A stretch of 27,525 nt of DNA, taken from a bacterium (GTDB lineage Bacteria; UBP15; UBA6099; JAJRTR01). A program made the position numbers and the translations under genes. The notes under the pieces are model-generated. The model was given only the letters and a program-made list of their open reading frames with translations, was not told the DNA's origin and ran no database searches. Within the stretch, counting starts at the first letter, position 1. Each line of letters begins with the position of its first letter. Where the stretch lies: contig JAJRTR010000009.1 in NCBI GenBank assembly GCA_024278215.1, positions 1 through 27,525 on the forward strand, given 5' to 3'. This document shows positions 16,181 through 24,369 of the stretch, one piece after another.

Positions 16181-17359
16181 ATCGCGGCGATAAAAACATT
16201 ATTTCTCACACATGCGGCGCAGTTCGGGGGCGCAGAACTCAGCCTGCTCGAACTGCTCGGCGCGTTCGAGCGCAATTATATCGAGCCGTATTTTATCAGT
16301 TTTTCGGATGGGCCGCTGGTCGGCAAAATCGAGAAACTGGGCATACGATGTGATGTTGTGGAATCTGCTGTGGAACTTGCACAGGCGCGGCGCGGCGAGT
16401 TCGACGTCGCATCCGGTGCGCTGCTTCAGGCGCCGCGCAGGATTGCGAAAATGATACCGGCGATAAAAGAACTCGCCGCAAAGATCGAGAGTCTCGGCGT
16501 CTCGCTCGTATATTCGAACTCGTCGAAAGCGCATGTGCTCGGCGGTTTCGCGGGACGCCGGGCAGGTGTAAAAACATTGTGGCATTTCCGTGATTATTAC
16601 GTGAATAAAGTCACACGTAACTTCTTCTCCGCAATGGCATACTACAATGCCGACACAGTTATATGCAACTCCGATTTTACCGCCGGTCAATTCGTCACAC
16701 ACAACAACTGCCGTGTCGTACGAAACGGACTTGCGCAGGGAAGAATCAAGGCGTGCAGGGCGCGTGGCGAGGTTATGACCGAACTCGGGTTCCCGGCCGA
16801 TGCGCCTCTTGCGGGCACTGCCGGAAGGCTCGAACGCTGGAAGGGAATACATATATTTATAGAAGCGGCGGCAATGGTTTCGGAAAAATATCCTGATGCG
16901 CGTTTCGTCGTTGTCGGCGATGCCATATATGGAGACGATGCCTATCTCGATGAGTTAAGGGCAATGGCGAAGGAAAAGAATATTGAAGATAAAATCGCTT
17001 TCACGGGTTTCAGAGAAGACGTATTCGACATTATGGGTGCGATGACGATTTATGTTCATCCGTCGGTCGAGCCGGAACCGTTCGGGCGCGGGATAGTCGA
17101 GGCGATGTTCCTTGAGAAGCCGGTGATTGTGCCGGGCGCGGGCGGCCCGCTGGAGATTGTGGTGAATGAAAAGACCGGTCTGTTTTTCGAACCTGGCAGC
17201 GCAAAAGCAATGTCGAAAAACATATCCGCCCTGCTGGATGATCCGGTGAAAGCAGGCGATATGGGCAGGGCGGGCCGTGTGCGGGCGGAAAAAGAATTCA
17301 CTTTCGAGCGTGCGCTGCGGGGAATAACCGCGCTGATAAGAAAGACCGCGGCTGTCTGA
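16181..17359 (+). CDS. Family 4 glycosyltransferase with non-canonical (ATC) start
   Basis: This retaining GT-B glycosyltransferase probably acts in surface polysaccharide assembly. The N-terminal nucleotide-binding fold begins TLFLTHAAQFGGAELSLLEL, with the GGAE loop typical of GT4. The C-terminal domain carries GTAGRLERWKGIHIFIEAA and EPFGRGIVEAM, the donor-binding E-x7-E motif. In this frame there is no ATG, GTG or TTG between a TAA at 16163-16165 and a GTG at 16358. Starting at that GTG would delete the essential first strand and the GGAE loop. A GGAGAG (16167-16172) lies 8 bases before ATC at 16181, so I place the start there. ATA at 16190 is the alternative. It runs convergent with the next glycosyltransferase, 13 bases apart. 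Confidence 0.85.
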   Translation: MAAIKTLFLTHAAQFGGAELSLLELLGAFERNYIEPYFISFSDGPLVGKIEKLGIRCDVVESAVELAQARRGEFDVASGALLQAPRRIAKMIPAIKELAAKIESLGVSLVYSNSSKAHVLGGFAGRRAGVKTLWHFRDYYVNKVTRNFFSAMAYYNADTVICNSDFTAGQFVTHNNCRVVRNGLAQGRIKACRARGEVMTELGFPADAPLAGTAGRLERWKGIHIFIEAAAMVSEKYPDARFVVVGDAIYGDDAYLDELRAMAKEKNIEDKIAFTGFREDVFDIMGAMTIYVHPSVEPEPFGRGIVEAMFLEKPVIVPGAGGPLEIVVNEKTGLFFEPGSAKAMSKNISALLDDPVKAGDMGRAGRVRAEKEFTFERALRGITALIRKTAAV

Positions 17360-17372
17360 TTTTCTGAATGGG

Positions 17373-18497
17373 TTATCCTTCTTCCATAACACTTATAAAA
17401 AGATCACGGTTCAACTTCGCGAGTGTTTCAAAGGTATAATGTTCTTCTACCCTGCGGCGGCCCTTTTCGGACAGTGCGGGGAGAAGTTCCGGATTGTCGA
17501 TAAATCGTTGCAGGTGCGCCGCAAGCTGTTCATGATTTTTTTCTTCAAAAATCATACCGGCATCGCCGACAACTTCAGGCACCGAACCGGAATCCGAGCC
17601 GATCACAGGCACGCCCACGCTGAAAGCCTCGGTTATCACACGCCCGAACTGCTCTTTCCATGTCGGCGTGGTTTCCGAGGGTACGACAAGCACATCGAAT
17701 GTGTCCATCACTACGTGTACTTCGCTATGGGGGACAGGCTCGATAAATAATAGATGGTTAGCGACTCCTGCTTTTTTCGCTTCGTCAAGTATGCCGTCGA
17801 CAGCAGGTCCGCAGCCCAGCAGGTGCAGCCTTACGTCGCCTTTCAATCCTGAAAACGCGCGCAAAAGCGTAAATAGGCCCTTTTCCTCGACCAACTGCCC
17901 TGCATAGCCGACGATAAAAGGCTGTCCGGACTTATCCGCATCACGCGGCCTGTAGCTGAAAAGGTCGGGGTCTATGCCCAGAGGGAATATCTCGAACCTT
18001 TTTTCATAACCCTTCCTCCGCGCCACCTCGCGCACTCCCTCGCAGCATCCGTATCCGGCAACTGCCGACCGATACATCCACTTTTCTATCTGTCCGAACG
18101 GAGGCGGATAATTTTTATAAATGTTCTGCGCCGAACAGAATACAATTTTTGATTTCGGTGAGTACATCTTAGCGGAGGCAAGCACCTGTCCGGCTGTCAG
18201 AGAGCAAGGCTCTTCGTGGCAACTGACGATGTCGGGCTTCAAGCGCCTGATGATCTCGCCTAGCTTCTGAATATAAAATGTGGTGACATAATGCTTTGTC
18301 AGGACAGTCTTTGCGATGTTAAGATTGTCTCTCGTGGTTTCTCGCAGCACCCGCATATTGCCGCTTTCGATGCCCCATCGAGGACAAATAGCGTGAACTT
18401 CCAATTCGGGGAAATTACTGAGTTCATCCAGCAACTTTTGATTCGTGGGTTCAACGAAATTATGCTGAATACGCAGTACTCTGACGGGTTTTTTCAT
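17373..18497 (-). CDS. Family 4 glycosyltransferase
   Basis: This is a GT-B glycosyltransferase of 374 aa. The N-terminal domain includes KPDIVSCHEEPCSL. The C-terminal GT1/GT4 domain has IVGYAGQLVEEKGLFTLLRA, then the donor-binding EQFGRVITEAFSVGVPVIGS and SVPEVVGDAG. It probably adds a sugar in the same surface glycan pathway as the neighbouring transferase and asnB. Acceptor and donor cannot be read from the sequence. The ATG at 18497 has no Shine-Dalgarno sequence. A strong promoter ends 9 bases before it, so its mRNA should be leaderless or nearly so. Confidence 0.93.
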   Translation of the reverse strand: MKKPVRVLRIQHNFVEPTNQKLLDELSNFPELEVHAICPRWGIESGNMRVLRETTRDNLNIAKTVLTKHYVTTFYIQKLGEIIRRLKPDIVSCHEEPCSLTAGQVLASAKMYSPKSKIVFCSAQNIYKNYPPPFGQIEKWMYRSAVAGYGCCEGVREVARRKGYEKRFEIFPLGIDPDLFSYRPRDADKSGQPFIVGYAGQLVEEKGLFTLLRAFSGLKGDVRLHLLGCGPAVDGILDEAKKAGVANHLLFIEPVPHSEVHVVMDTFDVLVVPSETTPTWKEQFGRVITEAFSVGVPVIGSDSGSVPEVVGDAGMIFEEKNHEQLAAHLQRFIDNPELLPALSEKGRRRVEEHYTFETLAKLNRDLFISVMEEG

Positions 18498-18506
18498 GTT
18501 AAAACG

Positions 18507-18535
18507 ATTCTACGCGCAACTTCGGATTATGTCAA
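18507..18535 (-). promoter_or_regulatory. Promoter giving a leaderless glycosyltransferase mRNA
   Basis: The minus strand has a perfect -35 TTGACA (18530-18535), a 17-bp spacer and -10 TAGAAT (18507-18512). The expected +1 is near 18500, and the ATG is at 18497, leaving an untranslated leader of about 3 bases. Confidence 0.75.
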
Positions 18536-18580
18536 AAATGATTTGGGGCACAAGATGGAAAATCAGTTCAGTTATTTCAA

Positions 18581-19507
18581 TCATGCGTTGCGGACAGTGA
18601 GTCCCTGGACAACGACGTTTTTAACACCGCACGATTCCGCCAGCGATTTCAACTCATCCATGCTTTCCTGCGCGGGCAGTTCTGTTTTCCTGAATCTGAA
18701 AGGCATGTCGAGACGTTCATACTTGGAAATACAAAGATTGCTGAAAGGCAACAGGTCGTATCGCTCGCAATTCGGCAGATTCGCTACGATGAATCTGCTT
18801 ACTGCTTCAATGTTGTCCGGCGAATCCGTCGCGCCGGGCACGACCGGAGTGCGCACCCAGACCGGCTTGCCGGATTGCCCCAGCCGCCTCGCGTTTTCGA
18901 GAATAAGATCGAGAGAAACTCCTGTGAATTCGCGGCTTGCAGCATCGTCCATCGTTTTAAGATCGAGGAGAACGAGGTCGGCGGGACCGGTGACGTTGTC
19001 GAATATCCCGGGCGAAGCAAAGCCTGTTGTGTCCACTGCGACATGAAGTTTATTCTGTTTGCATTTATGTATCAGCGCCGAAGCGAAGTCGTGCTGCAAC
19101 AGCACCTCGCCGCCGGAAAGTGTTATTCCGCCCCCGGAGTTTTCATAGAAAGAAACGTCGCGTACAATCTCGTCGAAAAGTTTATCGAGCGTCCATGTTA
19201 CGCCGATGATGTCGAGAGCCGCGGCGGGGCATTCTTCGGCGCATGTGCCGCAGGCGGTGCATTTATCGCGATCAATATTCATGCCGTCGGCAGTGAGTTC
19301 GAGCGCGCTTTCGGGACACGCGGCGAGGCAGTCGCGCGCGGCGATGCAGTGGGTGTCGTACCACATCAGTTCGGGTCGTGGGGAAATGCCTTCGGGGTTG
19401 TGGCACCACGCGCATCTGAGCGGACAGCCTTTAAAAAAAACAGTTGTTCTTATGCCGGGCCCGTCCTCGGTGCTGAACCTCTGGACATTGAATATTGTTG
19501 CTTCCAT
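18581..19507 (-). CDS. Glycyl radical enzyme activating protein (radical SAM)
   Basis: This protein uses S-adenosylmethionine and a [4Fe-4S] cluster to abstract a hydrogen from the glycyl residue of its partner enzyme. The radical SAM motif CPLRCAWC gives Cys28/32/35. A ferredoxin-like insert follows (CIAARDCLAACP and CTACGTCAEECP, about 54-94), carrying extra cysteine clusters. This is found in activases of dehydratase, decarboxylase and lyase type enzymes but not in the pyruvate formate-lyase activase itself. FYENSGGGITLSGGEVLLQ is the GGE region. At 308 aa it has family length. It lies 35 bases downstream of the glycyl radical enzyme gene and is co-directional, so one operon is likely. No Shine-Dalgarno sequence is visible. 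Confidence 0.94.
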   Translation of the reverse strand: MEATIFNVQRFSTEDGPGIRTTVFFKGCPLRCAWCHNPEGISPRPELMWYDTHCIAARDCLAACPESALELTADGMNIDRDKCTACGTCAEECPAAALDIIGVTWTLDKLFDEIVRDVSFYENSGGGITLSGGEVLLQHDFASALIHKCKQNKLHVAVDTTGFASPGIFDNVTGPADLVLLDLKTMDDAASREFTGVSLDLILENARRLGQSGKPVWVRTPVVPGATDSPDNIEAVSRFIVANLPNCERYDLLPFSNLCISKYERLDMPFRFRKTELPAQESMDELKSLAESCGVKNVVVQGLTVRNA

Positions 19508-19542
19508 AACATTTATGTATTATCCGCGTTGAATTTCTGCAA

Positions 19543-21942
19543 TTACAGCACACCGCTTTCACGGGCGATAATCTCTTCCTGTATCTCGCGGCCGAGATTG
19601 ACAAAATATGCGTTATAGCCGGTAACCCGCACCAGCAGGTTACTGTATTCCTGCGGATTGTCGCGAGCTTTTTTCAGTGTGTCCACATCAAGCATATTTA
19701 TCTGGAGCGCGGTGCCGCCCTGCTCACCGTAAGCGCGGATGAGCGCGGCAAGTTTTTCTTTATGCTCGGGGTCGCGCAGCAGCGACGGGCTGATGCTCAT
19801 AGTGTGCGAAGCACCGTTGGGAGCGGTCTCGAGCCCGACTTTGCCTACGGAACGTATATTCGCCGTCGGCCCTTTTTTATCCATACCGTTTACCGGGCCG
19901 ATGCCGTTGGAAAGAAATTGGCCGCGCAGGCGACCGTCGGGAGTGGCGGCGGTGAGGGGCCCGTAACTTATCCAGTAATTCCAGGAAAGGTAGCCGCCGC
20001 GGAACCTGCGTCCTGTTTTTTTGCTGACTCTGCCGAATGTTCTCTTCGTCCAGTGTTCACTCAGTTCGCGGGCCAGTTTGTCGGCCTCGTCGCTGTCTGT
20101 CCCATACTTCGGAGCACGGTTCATCAGCAACATGCGTGTCTTTTCGTGGCCCTCGAAATTATCTTTTAGAGCGAGCGCAAGTTCGTGCATAGATATTTTT
20201 TTCTGATCGAAAACAAGCGATTTAACGGCGACGACAGAATCGACGAGGGTTGCGAAACCGATACCTTCGACAGTAATGAAGTTGTACTCCGCGCCGCCGG
20301 ATGTTATGTCGACTCCGTTTTTAATGCAACCGTCGACCAGTGTCGAAAGGTACGGGGTCGGCTCGAAAGCAGCGCGCATTCCATCCGCCTCACCGGCGGC
20401 TTCGATGATCCTGTCAACGATAGCGTCGAGCTGTTTATTCAAGGCGGAATAAAAGGCCTCGAATGTCTTGAATGATTCCGGCTCGCCGGTTCGCGGTCCG
20501 AGACGCCGGCCGGTCAGTTCGTCGCGACCGTTGTTGAAGACAAGTTCCACAGCCTTGGCGACATTAAGATTCACATCGACAGTGCCGGAACGGTCATTGC
20601 CCTGAAGCGTGTTTTCGAGACAACCGACCGGCGCGTAATCCCATAGTTGATCTTCGGGCAGCCCCTGCCATTTCAGGCCGCGGATCGAAGCCTCGTCGAA
20701 ATTCAGCAGGAAAGGCGCACCCTGTGCCCGCGCGAGCATCTCACAAATACGTTCGAGCAACTCGGGGGGCGTGTTCTTGTGGATGCGGATGTTGGGTTTC
20801 GGTTCGAGCAGGTTCATCTCTTCGATGACCTCGAGTATCAGCCATGTGAGATCGTTTGTCAGGTCTTCGCCGTCGGGGCCGCAGCCGCTGAGCGTGACAA
20901 GCTGGCCGAAGCCGGAGTTGATGCCCTGGTTGCTGCCGATGCGGCCCTGGAAGTCGTAAGCGTAGTTGTGCCTGATCCAGTAGCACATGAGAAGTTCCTT
21001 CGCCTGATCGCGGGTTATGCGGCCTTCCCGGATGTCCTTTGCATAAAGATGTTCGAGGTACTGGTCGATGCGACCGTGAGACAGGCCGGGGCCGGGATAT
21101 GACTCGGCGGCCATTACCAGCATGTGAGTGAACCAGAGCGCCTGGAGCGCCTCGTGGAAAGTCTCCGGCGCGTCCCACGGAACCTTGCGGCATATACGCG
21201 CTATATCGAGCAGTTCGGCGCGCCGGTTCGCGTCGTCGGTTGCGGAAGCGAGACGTTCTGCCTCGACTGCATAACGCTCCGTCAGGCCCGGAACAGCTTC
21301 GAGACATATCCGCATCGCGTGCAGGTTGTCTCTTTTCGACTTCGGGGGTCTGACGGCGAGTTCCTCCTCGATCTCATCGACAATGCCTGTGAGGCCTCTC
21401 TGCACAACCTTCTTATAATTTGGGATCAGGTGGCCCGGCACAGCGCCGCAATTGCCGATTCCCGTTTCGTGGATCATGCGCGCTTCATCCAGCCAGCGCG
21501 TTACACAGCGTTTCAAAATACGGCCTTCACGCTTCGTATGATTTTTCGAGAGCGCGGTGTTGAAATATGAGCCGACAATGAGTTCGCCGTCGAGTATCTT
21601 CACAGGCAAACGCTCTGAAATCACCTGTCCGAAAAACTCCGCGCGACGCACCGCAAGCGGTTTGCTCCAGTAGTCCTTCGGCTGTTCGACAATCTCGGCC
21701 GATGCGAGCAGCGAGTCCGAAAACGCCGTAAAAAACGGGAACAACTCCGGCAGTATCGTCCAGACATAAATACTGTATACGCTGTCCCACTCGGTGCCTG
21801 TCGAGTAAGCACGCACCTCGTTGCGAAAGTAGTCTCGGTCATAGAATGAGAAATATTCATCTCGAAGCTTCTTCACTCGCGGCGGCAGGTTCTCCGAAGG
21901 ATTCCATATTCCTGTTACTCCACATGCGGCCTGTTCGGTCAT
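19543..21942 (-). CDS. Glycyl radical enzyme, GCxE type, substrate unknown
   Basis: This is a PFL-like glycyl radical enzyme of 799 aa. The C-terminal radical loop is RVTGYNAYF (Gly near 774). The active-site loop is VGCLENT (Cys near 441, Glu near 443). A Cys-x-Glu pair is the pattern of dehydratases, C-N/C-S lyases and decarboxylases. Pyruvate formate-lyase has Cys-Cys, so this is not a true PFL. The body contains TSGGAEYNFITVEGIGFATLVDS and TAATPDGRLRG, as in the PFL2/dehydratase group. The first 130 residues are divergent from the members I know. There are no microcompartment or transporter genes nearby to suggest the substrate. A Shine-Dalgarno AAGGAG lies 6 bases before the ATG. The activase follows directly. 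The enzyme implies anaerobic growth. Confidence 0.93.
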   Translation of the reverse strand: MTEQAACGVTGIWNPSENLPPRVKKLRDEYFSFYDRDYFRNEVRAYSTGTEWDSVYSIYVWTILPELFPFFTAFSDSLLASAEIVEQPKDYWSKPLAVRRAEFFGQVISERLPVKILDGELIVGSYFNTALSKNHTKREGRILKRCVTRWLDEARMIHETGIGNCGAVPGHLIPNYKKVVQRGLTGIVDEIEEELAVRPPKSKRDNLHAMRICLEAVPGLTERYAVEAERLASATDDANRRAELLDIARICRKVPWDAPETFHEALQALWFTHMLVMAAESYPGPGLSHGRIDQYLEHLYAKDIREGRITRDQAKELLMCYWIRHNYAYDFQGRIGSNQGINSGFGQLVTLSGCGPDGEDLTNDLTWLILEVIEEMNLLEPKPNIRIHKNTPPELLERICEMLARAQGAPFLLNFDEASIRGLKWQGLPEDQLWDYAPVGCLENTLQGNDRSGTVDVNLNVAKAVELVFNNGRDELTGRRLGPRTGEPESFKTFEAFYSALNKQLDAIVDRIIEAAGEADGMRAAFEPTPYLSTLVDGCIKNGVDITSGGAEYNFITVEGIGFATLVDSVVAVKSLVFDQKKISMHELALALKDNFEGHEKTRMLLMNRAPKYGTDSDEADKLARELSEHWTKRTFGRVSKKTGRRFRGGYLSWNYWISYGPLTAATPDGRLRGQFLSNGIGPVNGMDKKGPTANIRSVGKVGLETAPNGASHTMSISPSLLRDPEHKEKLAALIRAYGEQGGTALQINMLDVDTLKKARDNPQEYSNLLVRVTGYNAYFVNLGREIQEEIIARESGVL

Positions 21943-21984
21943 CGGGGACTCCTTGAATATATTACGTTACAGAGCATTTTAACC

Positions 21985-22013
21985 ATTATAACCAAGCAGG
22001 CGGTGAGTGTCGA
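21985..22013 (-). promoter_or_regulatory. Promoter of the glycyl radical enzyme operon
   Basis: The minus strand has -35 TCGACA (22008-22013), a 17-bp spacer and a perfect -10 TATAAT (21985-21990). The leader is about 36 bases and ends in a Shine-Dalgarno sequence. The promoter lies between the gene and the second 178-bp repeat. Confidence 0.7.
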
Positions 22014-22075
22014 TGTTGCGGTGGCCGGTTTCTTGATGGAAGTGAGCTGAAGTCCTTATCGCACCGTAAGCGACA

Positions 22076-22253
22076 GAGCCAATTGCAAAATGATGTTCGA
22101 AGCGAGGTCGAACGAAATTATTCAGAAGCAAGGCGGAGGTGCAAAATCCCCGCAGGCGTACTTGCAGAGTAGTTGAGGAAGATTTTGTGCCGACAACGCT
22201 GCTGTTGACAAATGCAGCCGACCGCAGCCGAATCAGAATTTTGCAATTGGCTC
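22076..22253 (-). repeat. 178-bp palindromic repeat element, copy 2 (MITE-like)
   Basis: Terminal inverted repeats GAGCCAATTGCAAAAT are perfect over 16 bp. The element has the same length as copy 1 (1574-1751), in opposite orientation, and is roughly 85% identical by hand alignment. Conserved blocks include GCAAGGCGGAGGTG, GCAGGCGTACT, GCCGACAACGC and GCGCAGCCGAATCA-like sequence near the end. The tetranucleotide GACA lies directly outside each end (22072-22075 and 22254-22257), a possible 4-bp target duplication. It sits between the divergent glycyl radical enzyme and atp promoters. No coding frame is present. Confidence 0.85.
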
Positions 22254-22290
22254 GACAGTGGTGTTGTCAATAAAGGAAAACACCATATTG

Positions 22291-22319
22291 CTGACAAAAA
22301 ATCAATTATAGGGTAGAAT
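22291..22319 (+). promoter_or_regulatory. Promoter of the ATP synthase operon (leaderless)
   Basis: CTGACA (22291-22296, one mismatch to TTGACA), a 17-bp spacer and TAGAAT (22314-22319). The expected +1 is 22326-22327, which is the G of the GTG start of atpZ. The operon mRNA would therefore begin at, or one base before, the start codon. Confidence 0.75.
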
Positions 22320-22326
22320 AACCTCC

Positions 22327-22611
22327 GTGACCGATGAAAACCAAAAAGATGCAGATGAAAAAAGTTCTACGGAGCATGAACCGGAGAATGAGAGCCGATT
22401 ATATAAGAAGCTCACGCCCTTCAGGTCTGCTGCTGTATTCGTCAATATACCGATAACTCTTCTGGCATGTACTATAGTAGGTTACCTTATAGGAGATTTT
22501 ATAGAGAAACGGATACCCGCTGGTGGTGCTTTTGTAGCGGTTTTTTCGATGCTGGGCGTTGCCGCAGGCTTTCGCGAGATACTGATGCTGGTAAAAAAAC
22601 GCAATAAATAA
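22327..22611 (+). CDS. atpZ: AtpZ-like F0F1 ATPase-associated membrane protein
   Basis: This small protein at the head of the atp operon has 94 aa. It has a hydrophilic, acidic N-terminus (1-30) and two membrane segments (about 34-55 and 66-85), separated by the short loop GDFIEKRIPAG. This layout and GYLIGDFIEKR match AtpZ/AtpQ-type proteins. Those are encoded with AtpI and are thought to help assemble the c-ring or move Mg2+/Ca2+. The GTG start coincides with the predicted transcription start, so it should be read without a Shine-Dalgarno sequence. Confidence 0.8.
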   Translation: MTDENQKDADEKSSTEHEPENESRLYKKLTPFRSAAVFVNIPITLLACTIVGYLIGDFIEKRIPAGGAFVAVFSMLGVAAGFREILMLVKKRNK

Positions 22612-22633
22612 AGGTTTTTTTGAAGATTGTTTT

Positions 22634-23020
22634 ATGGAAGAAAATAATAATTCGCACACTCTTGACAAAAGCCTACTTACCAATATAATTGGAAACTCAT
22701 GTTGGACTGCTCCATTTATTGGACTTGTCCTGTACCTTGTCAGGTCATATCTACCGGGAAGATTCGCAGAGGGCTTCCTTTACGGGGCCGTATGCGGGAC
22801 TGCCAACCTCTATTTTCTGAGAGTACTCCTCACGGAAACAACGAATCCACAGGGGGCAAAGATAATCAGAGTGGCATGGAGCGCAGTGGGGTTGATCGGA
22901 ATAATCGTCGCCTACTTCTACATCTTCTCGACACACTGGTTGAACGATGCGGCGATGGTGATAGGATTTTCATACTTCATCGTCATGACGGTAATTGCAG
23001 GAATATTTCGGAAAAGCTAA
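22634..23020 (+). CDS. atpI: AtpI-like ATP synthase assembly protein
   Basis: This membrane protein of 128 aa has four hydrophobic segments (about 25-41, 45-66, 78-100 and 106-125), placed between atpZ and atpB as AtpI usually is. AtpI acts as a c-ring assembly factor in characterised bacteria. Sequence conservation in this family is low, so the call rests mainly on topology, length and position. The ATG at 22634 has only a weak upstream GAAG. Confidence 0.75.
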   Translation: MEENNNSHTLDKSLLTNIIGNSCWTAPFIGLVLYLVRSYLPGRFAEGFLYGAVCGTANLYFLRVLLTETTNPQGAKIIRVAWSAVGLIGIIVAYFYIFSTHWLNDAAMVIGFSYFIVMTVIAGIFRKS

Positions 23021-23035
23021 GAAAGGCTCTACGGA

Positions 23036-24013
23036 ATGAGCGCACAAGAACAGGCAGTGCACAGCGGCGGGCAAATGGAGATGGAACACGCTCCCGCTTA
23101 CAACACAAATGCAGCTACGGCTCACAGCGAAGCAGCGGTGCAGGGCAATGCACATACCGGAGCAGAAGCCGGCGGACATGGCGAGCAGCAGGAAGAAGGC
23201 ATTCCGGAGCTTGAGAATTTCCTCGACTACTATCTGATGGCAAAAACTGGTGAAGACCTGCATACTATTCACAATACTGTGCTGGTCGGAAAACAGCCCG
23301 CGCCCGGCGAAGAACCCAGTTCGATGACGCTCACATGGCTTGATCTCATAAATGTATCTTACGCTTTTCTCACCATAATTATACTCACGGTCATATCACT
23401 TCGTGTAAAAAGCAAACTCACAAAGATACCGTCAGGTTTCCAGGTACTTGTGGAAGCATTTGTACAATGGATGGACGGATTCGTCAAAGCGATAATTGGC
23501 CACGACGGCAGGAAATTCACTCCTTTCATCGGAACAATATTCATTTACATACTCTTTATGAACTATCTTGGGCTCATCCCCTTTATGAAAGCGCCTATCG
23601 CGCTTAATATCAATGTGCCGTTATCAATGGCAATCTGTGTTTTCTTCCTCGTGCAGTACAGAGGCATCACCCAGAACGGATTGGTGAAATACATCAAGCA
23701 CTTCACAGGCGATTCGTCCGGTATGGTCGTGCTCGACGTTTTATTGATGCCACTTAATCTGGTATTGCATACAATAGGGGAAATCGCAAAACCGCTCACG
23801 CTCTCACTCAGGCTTTTTGGAAACATTACGGGTGAGGATGTTGTCATCGCCGCGCTGGTAGGCCTGACGGTGGGAGTAACATTTTTCCCGATACCGCTCC
23901 AGGCGCTGTTCTATCCGCTGGCGCTGCTGTTCGGATTCATTCAGGCATTAGTGTTTGCCACCCTCAGCGCTGTCTACATTCTTCTGATGTCGGCGCATGA
24001 GGAGCATCATTAA
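23036..24013 (+). CDS. atpB: F0F1 ATP synthase subunit a, with long hydrophilic N-terminus
   Basis: Subunit a forms the ion half-channels against the c-ring. The essential Arg is at 259 in LTLSLRLFGNITGED. Other family segments are FIGTIFIYILFMNYLGLIPFM and IGEIAKPLTLSLRLFG. At 325 aa it is some 50-80 residues longer than common forms. The excess is at the N-terminus, where residues 1-95 are hydrophilic and rich in Ala, His, Glu and Gly, before the first membrane helix at about 98-120. Membrane segments follow at about 162-184, 193-207, 231-250 and 265-318. It is 15 bases downstream of atpI. Confidence 0.95.
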   Translation: MSAQEQAVHSGGQMEMEHAPAYNTNAATAHSEAAVQGNAHTGAEAGGHGEQQEEGIPELENFLDYYLMAKTGEDLHTIHNTVLVGKQPAPGEEPSSMTLTWLDLINVSYAFLTIIILTVISLRVKSKLTKIPSGFQVLVEAFVQWMDGFVKAIIGHDGRKFTPFIGTIFIYILFMNYLGLIPFMKAPIALNINVPLSMAICVFFLVQYRGITQNGLVKYIKHFTGDSSGMVVLDVLLMPLNLVLHTIGEIAKPLTLSLRLFGNITGEDVVIAALVGLTVGVTFFPIPLQALFYPLALLFGFIQALVFATLSAVYILLMSAHEEHH

Positions 24014-24055
24014 GCATAAATCAGACTGTTAGAAAGTGGAAGGAGGACACACTTC

Positions 24056-24295
24056 ATGGACGCCAAAGAAGCAGTTGATCTGATGAGGTTAGGACTACCG
24101 ATGGGAGTCGGGCTCGCCGCATTCGGATGTGCGCTCGGACTGGGTAACGCAGTCAGCAGTGCGATGAACGCGATCTCCAGACAACCGGAAGCCGCAGACA
24201 AAATCCAGACGGCAATGATCATCGGTTGTGCTCTGATCGAAGCTCTCACGATTTACGCTCTAGTCGTAGTGTTCGTACTTTCGGGCAAGCTGTGA
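24056..24295 (+). CDS. atpE: F0F1 ATP synthase subunit c
   Basis: The rotor-ring subunit is 79 aa, a two-helix hairpin with the polar loop RQPEA (42-46). The ion-binding carboxylate is Glu62 in helix 2 ([13 protein letters not shown]). The residues that make a sodium site are missing. The Gln of the Ilyobacter sodium ring aligns with Leu29, and the Ser after the carboxylate aligns with Ala63. The ring is therefore probably proton-specific (inference from alignment by eye). Helix 1 has a reduced glycine motif (FGCALGLG). A strong AGGAGG lies 8 bases before the ATG, fitting the high demand for this subunit. Confidence 0.95.
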   Translation: MDAKEAVDLMRLGLPMGVGLAAFGCALGLGNAVSSAMNAISRQPEAADKIQTAMIIGCALIEALTIYALVVVFVLSGKL

Positions 24296-24369
24296 TCCCG
24301 AAGAAACCGCGTTTTCGCCCATAAAGCGGAGACGGCAATTTTCCTTGCTGTAGTTCTGGAGGTGCTGGA

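Noticed and set aside
24056-24295. Sodium-dependent ATP synthase
   Set aside because: Subunit c lacks the Gln in helix 1 and the Ser/Thr after the helix-2 Glu that form the sodium site.
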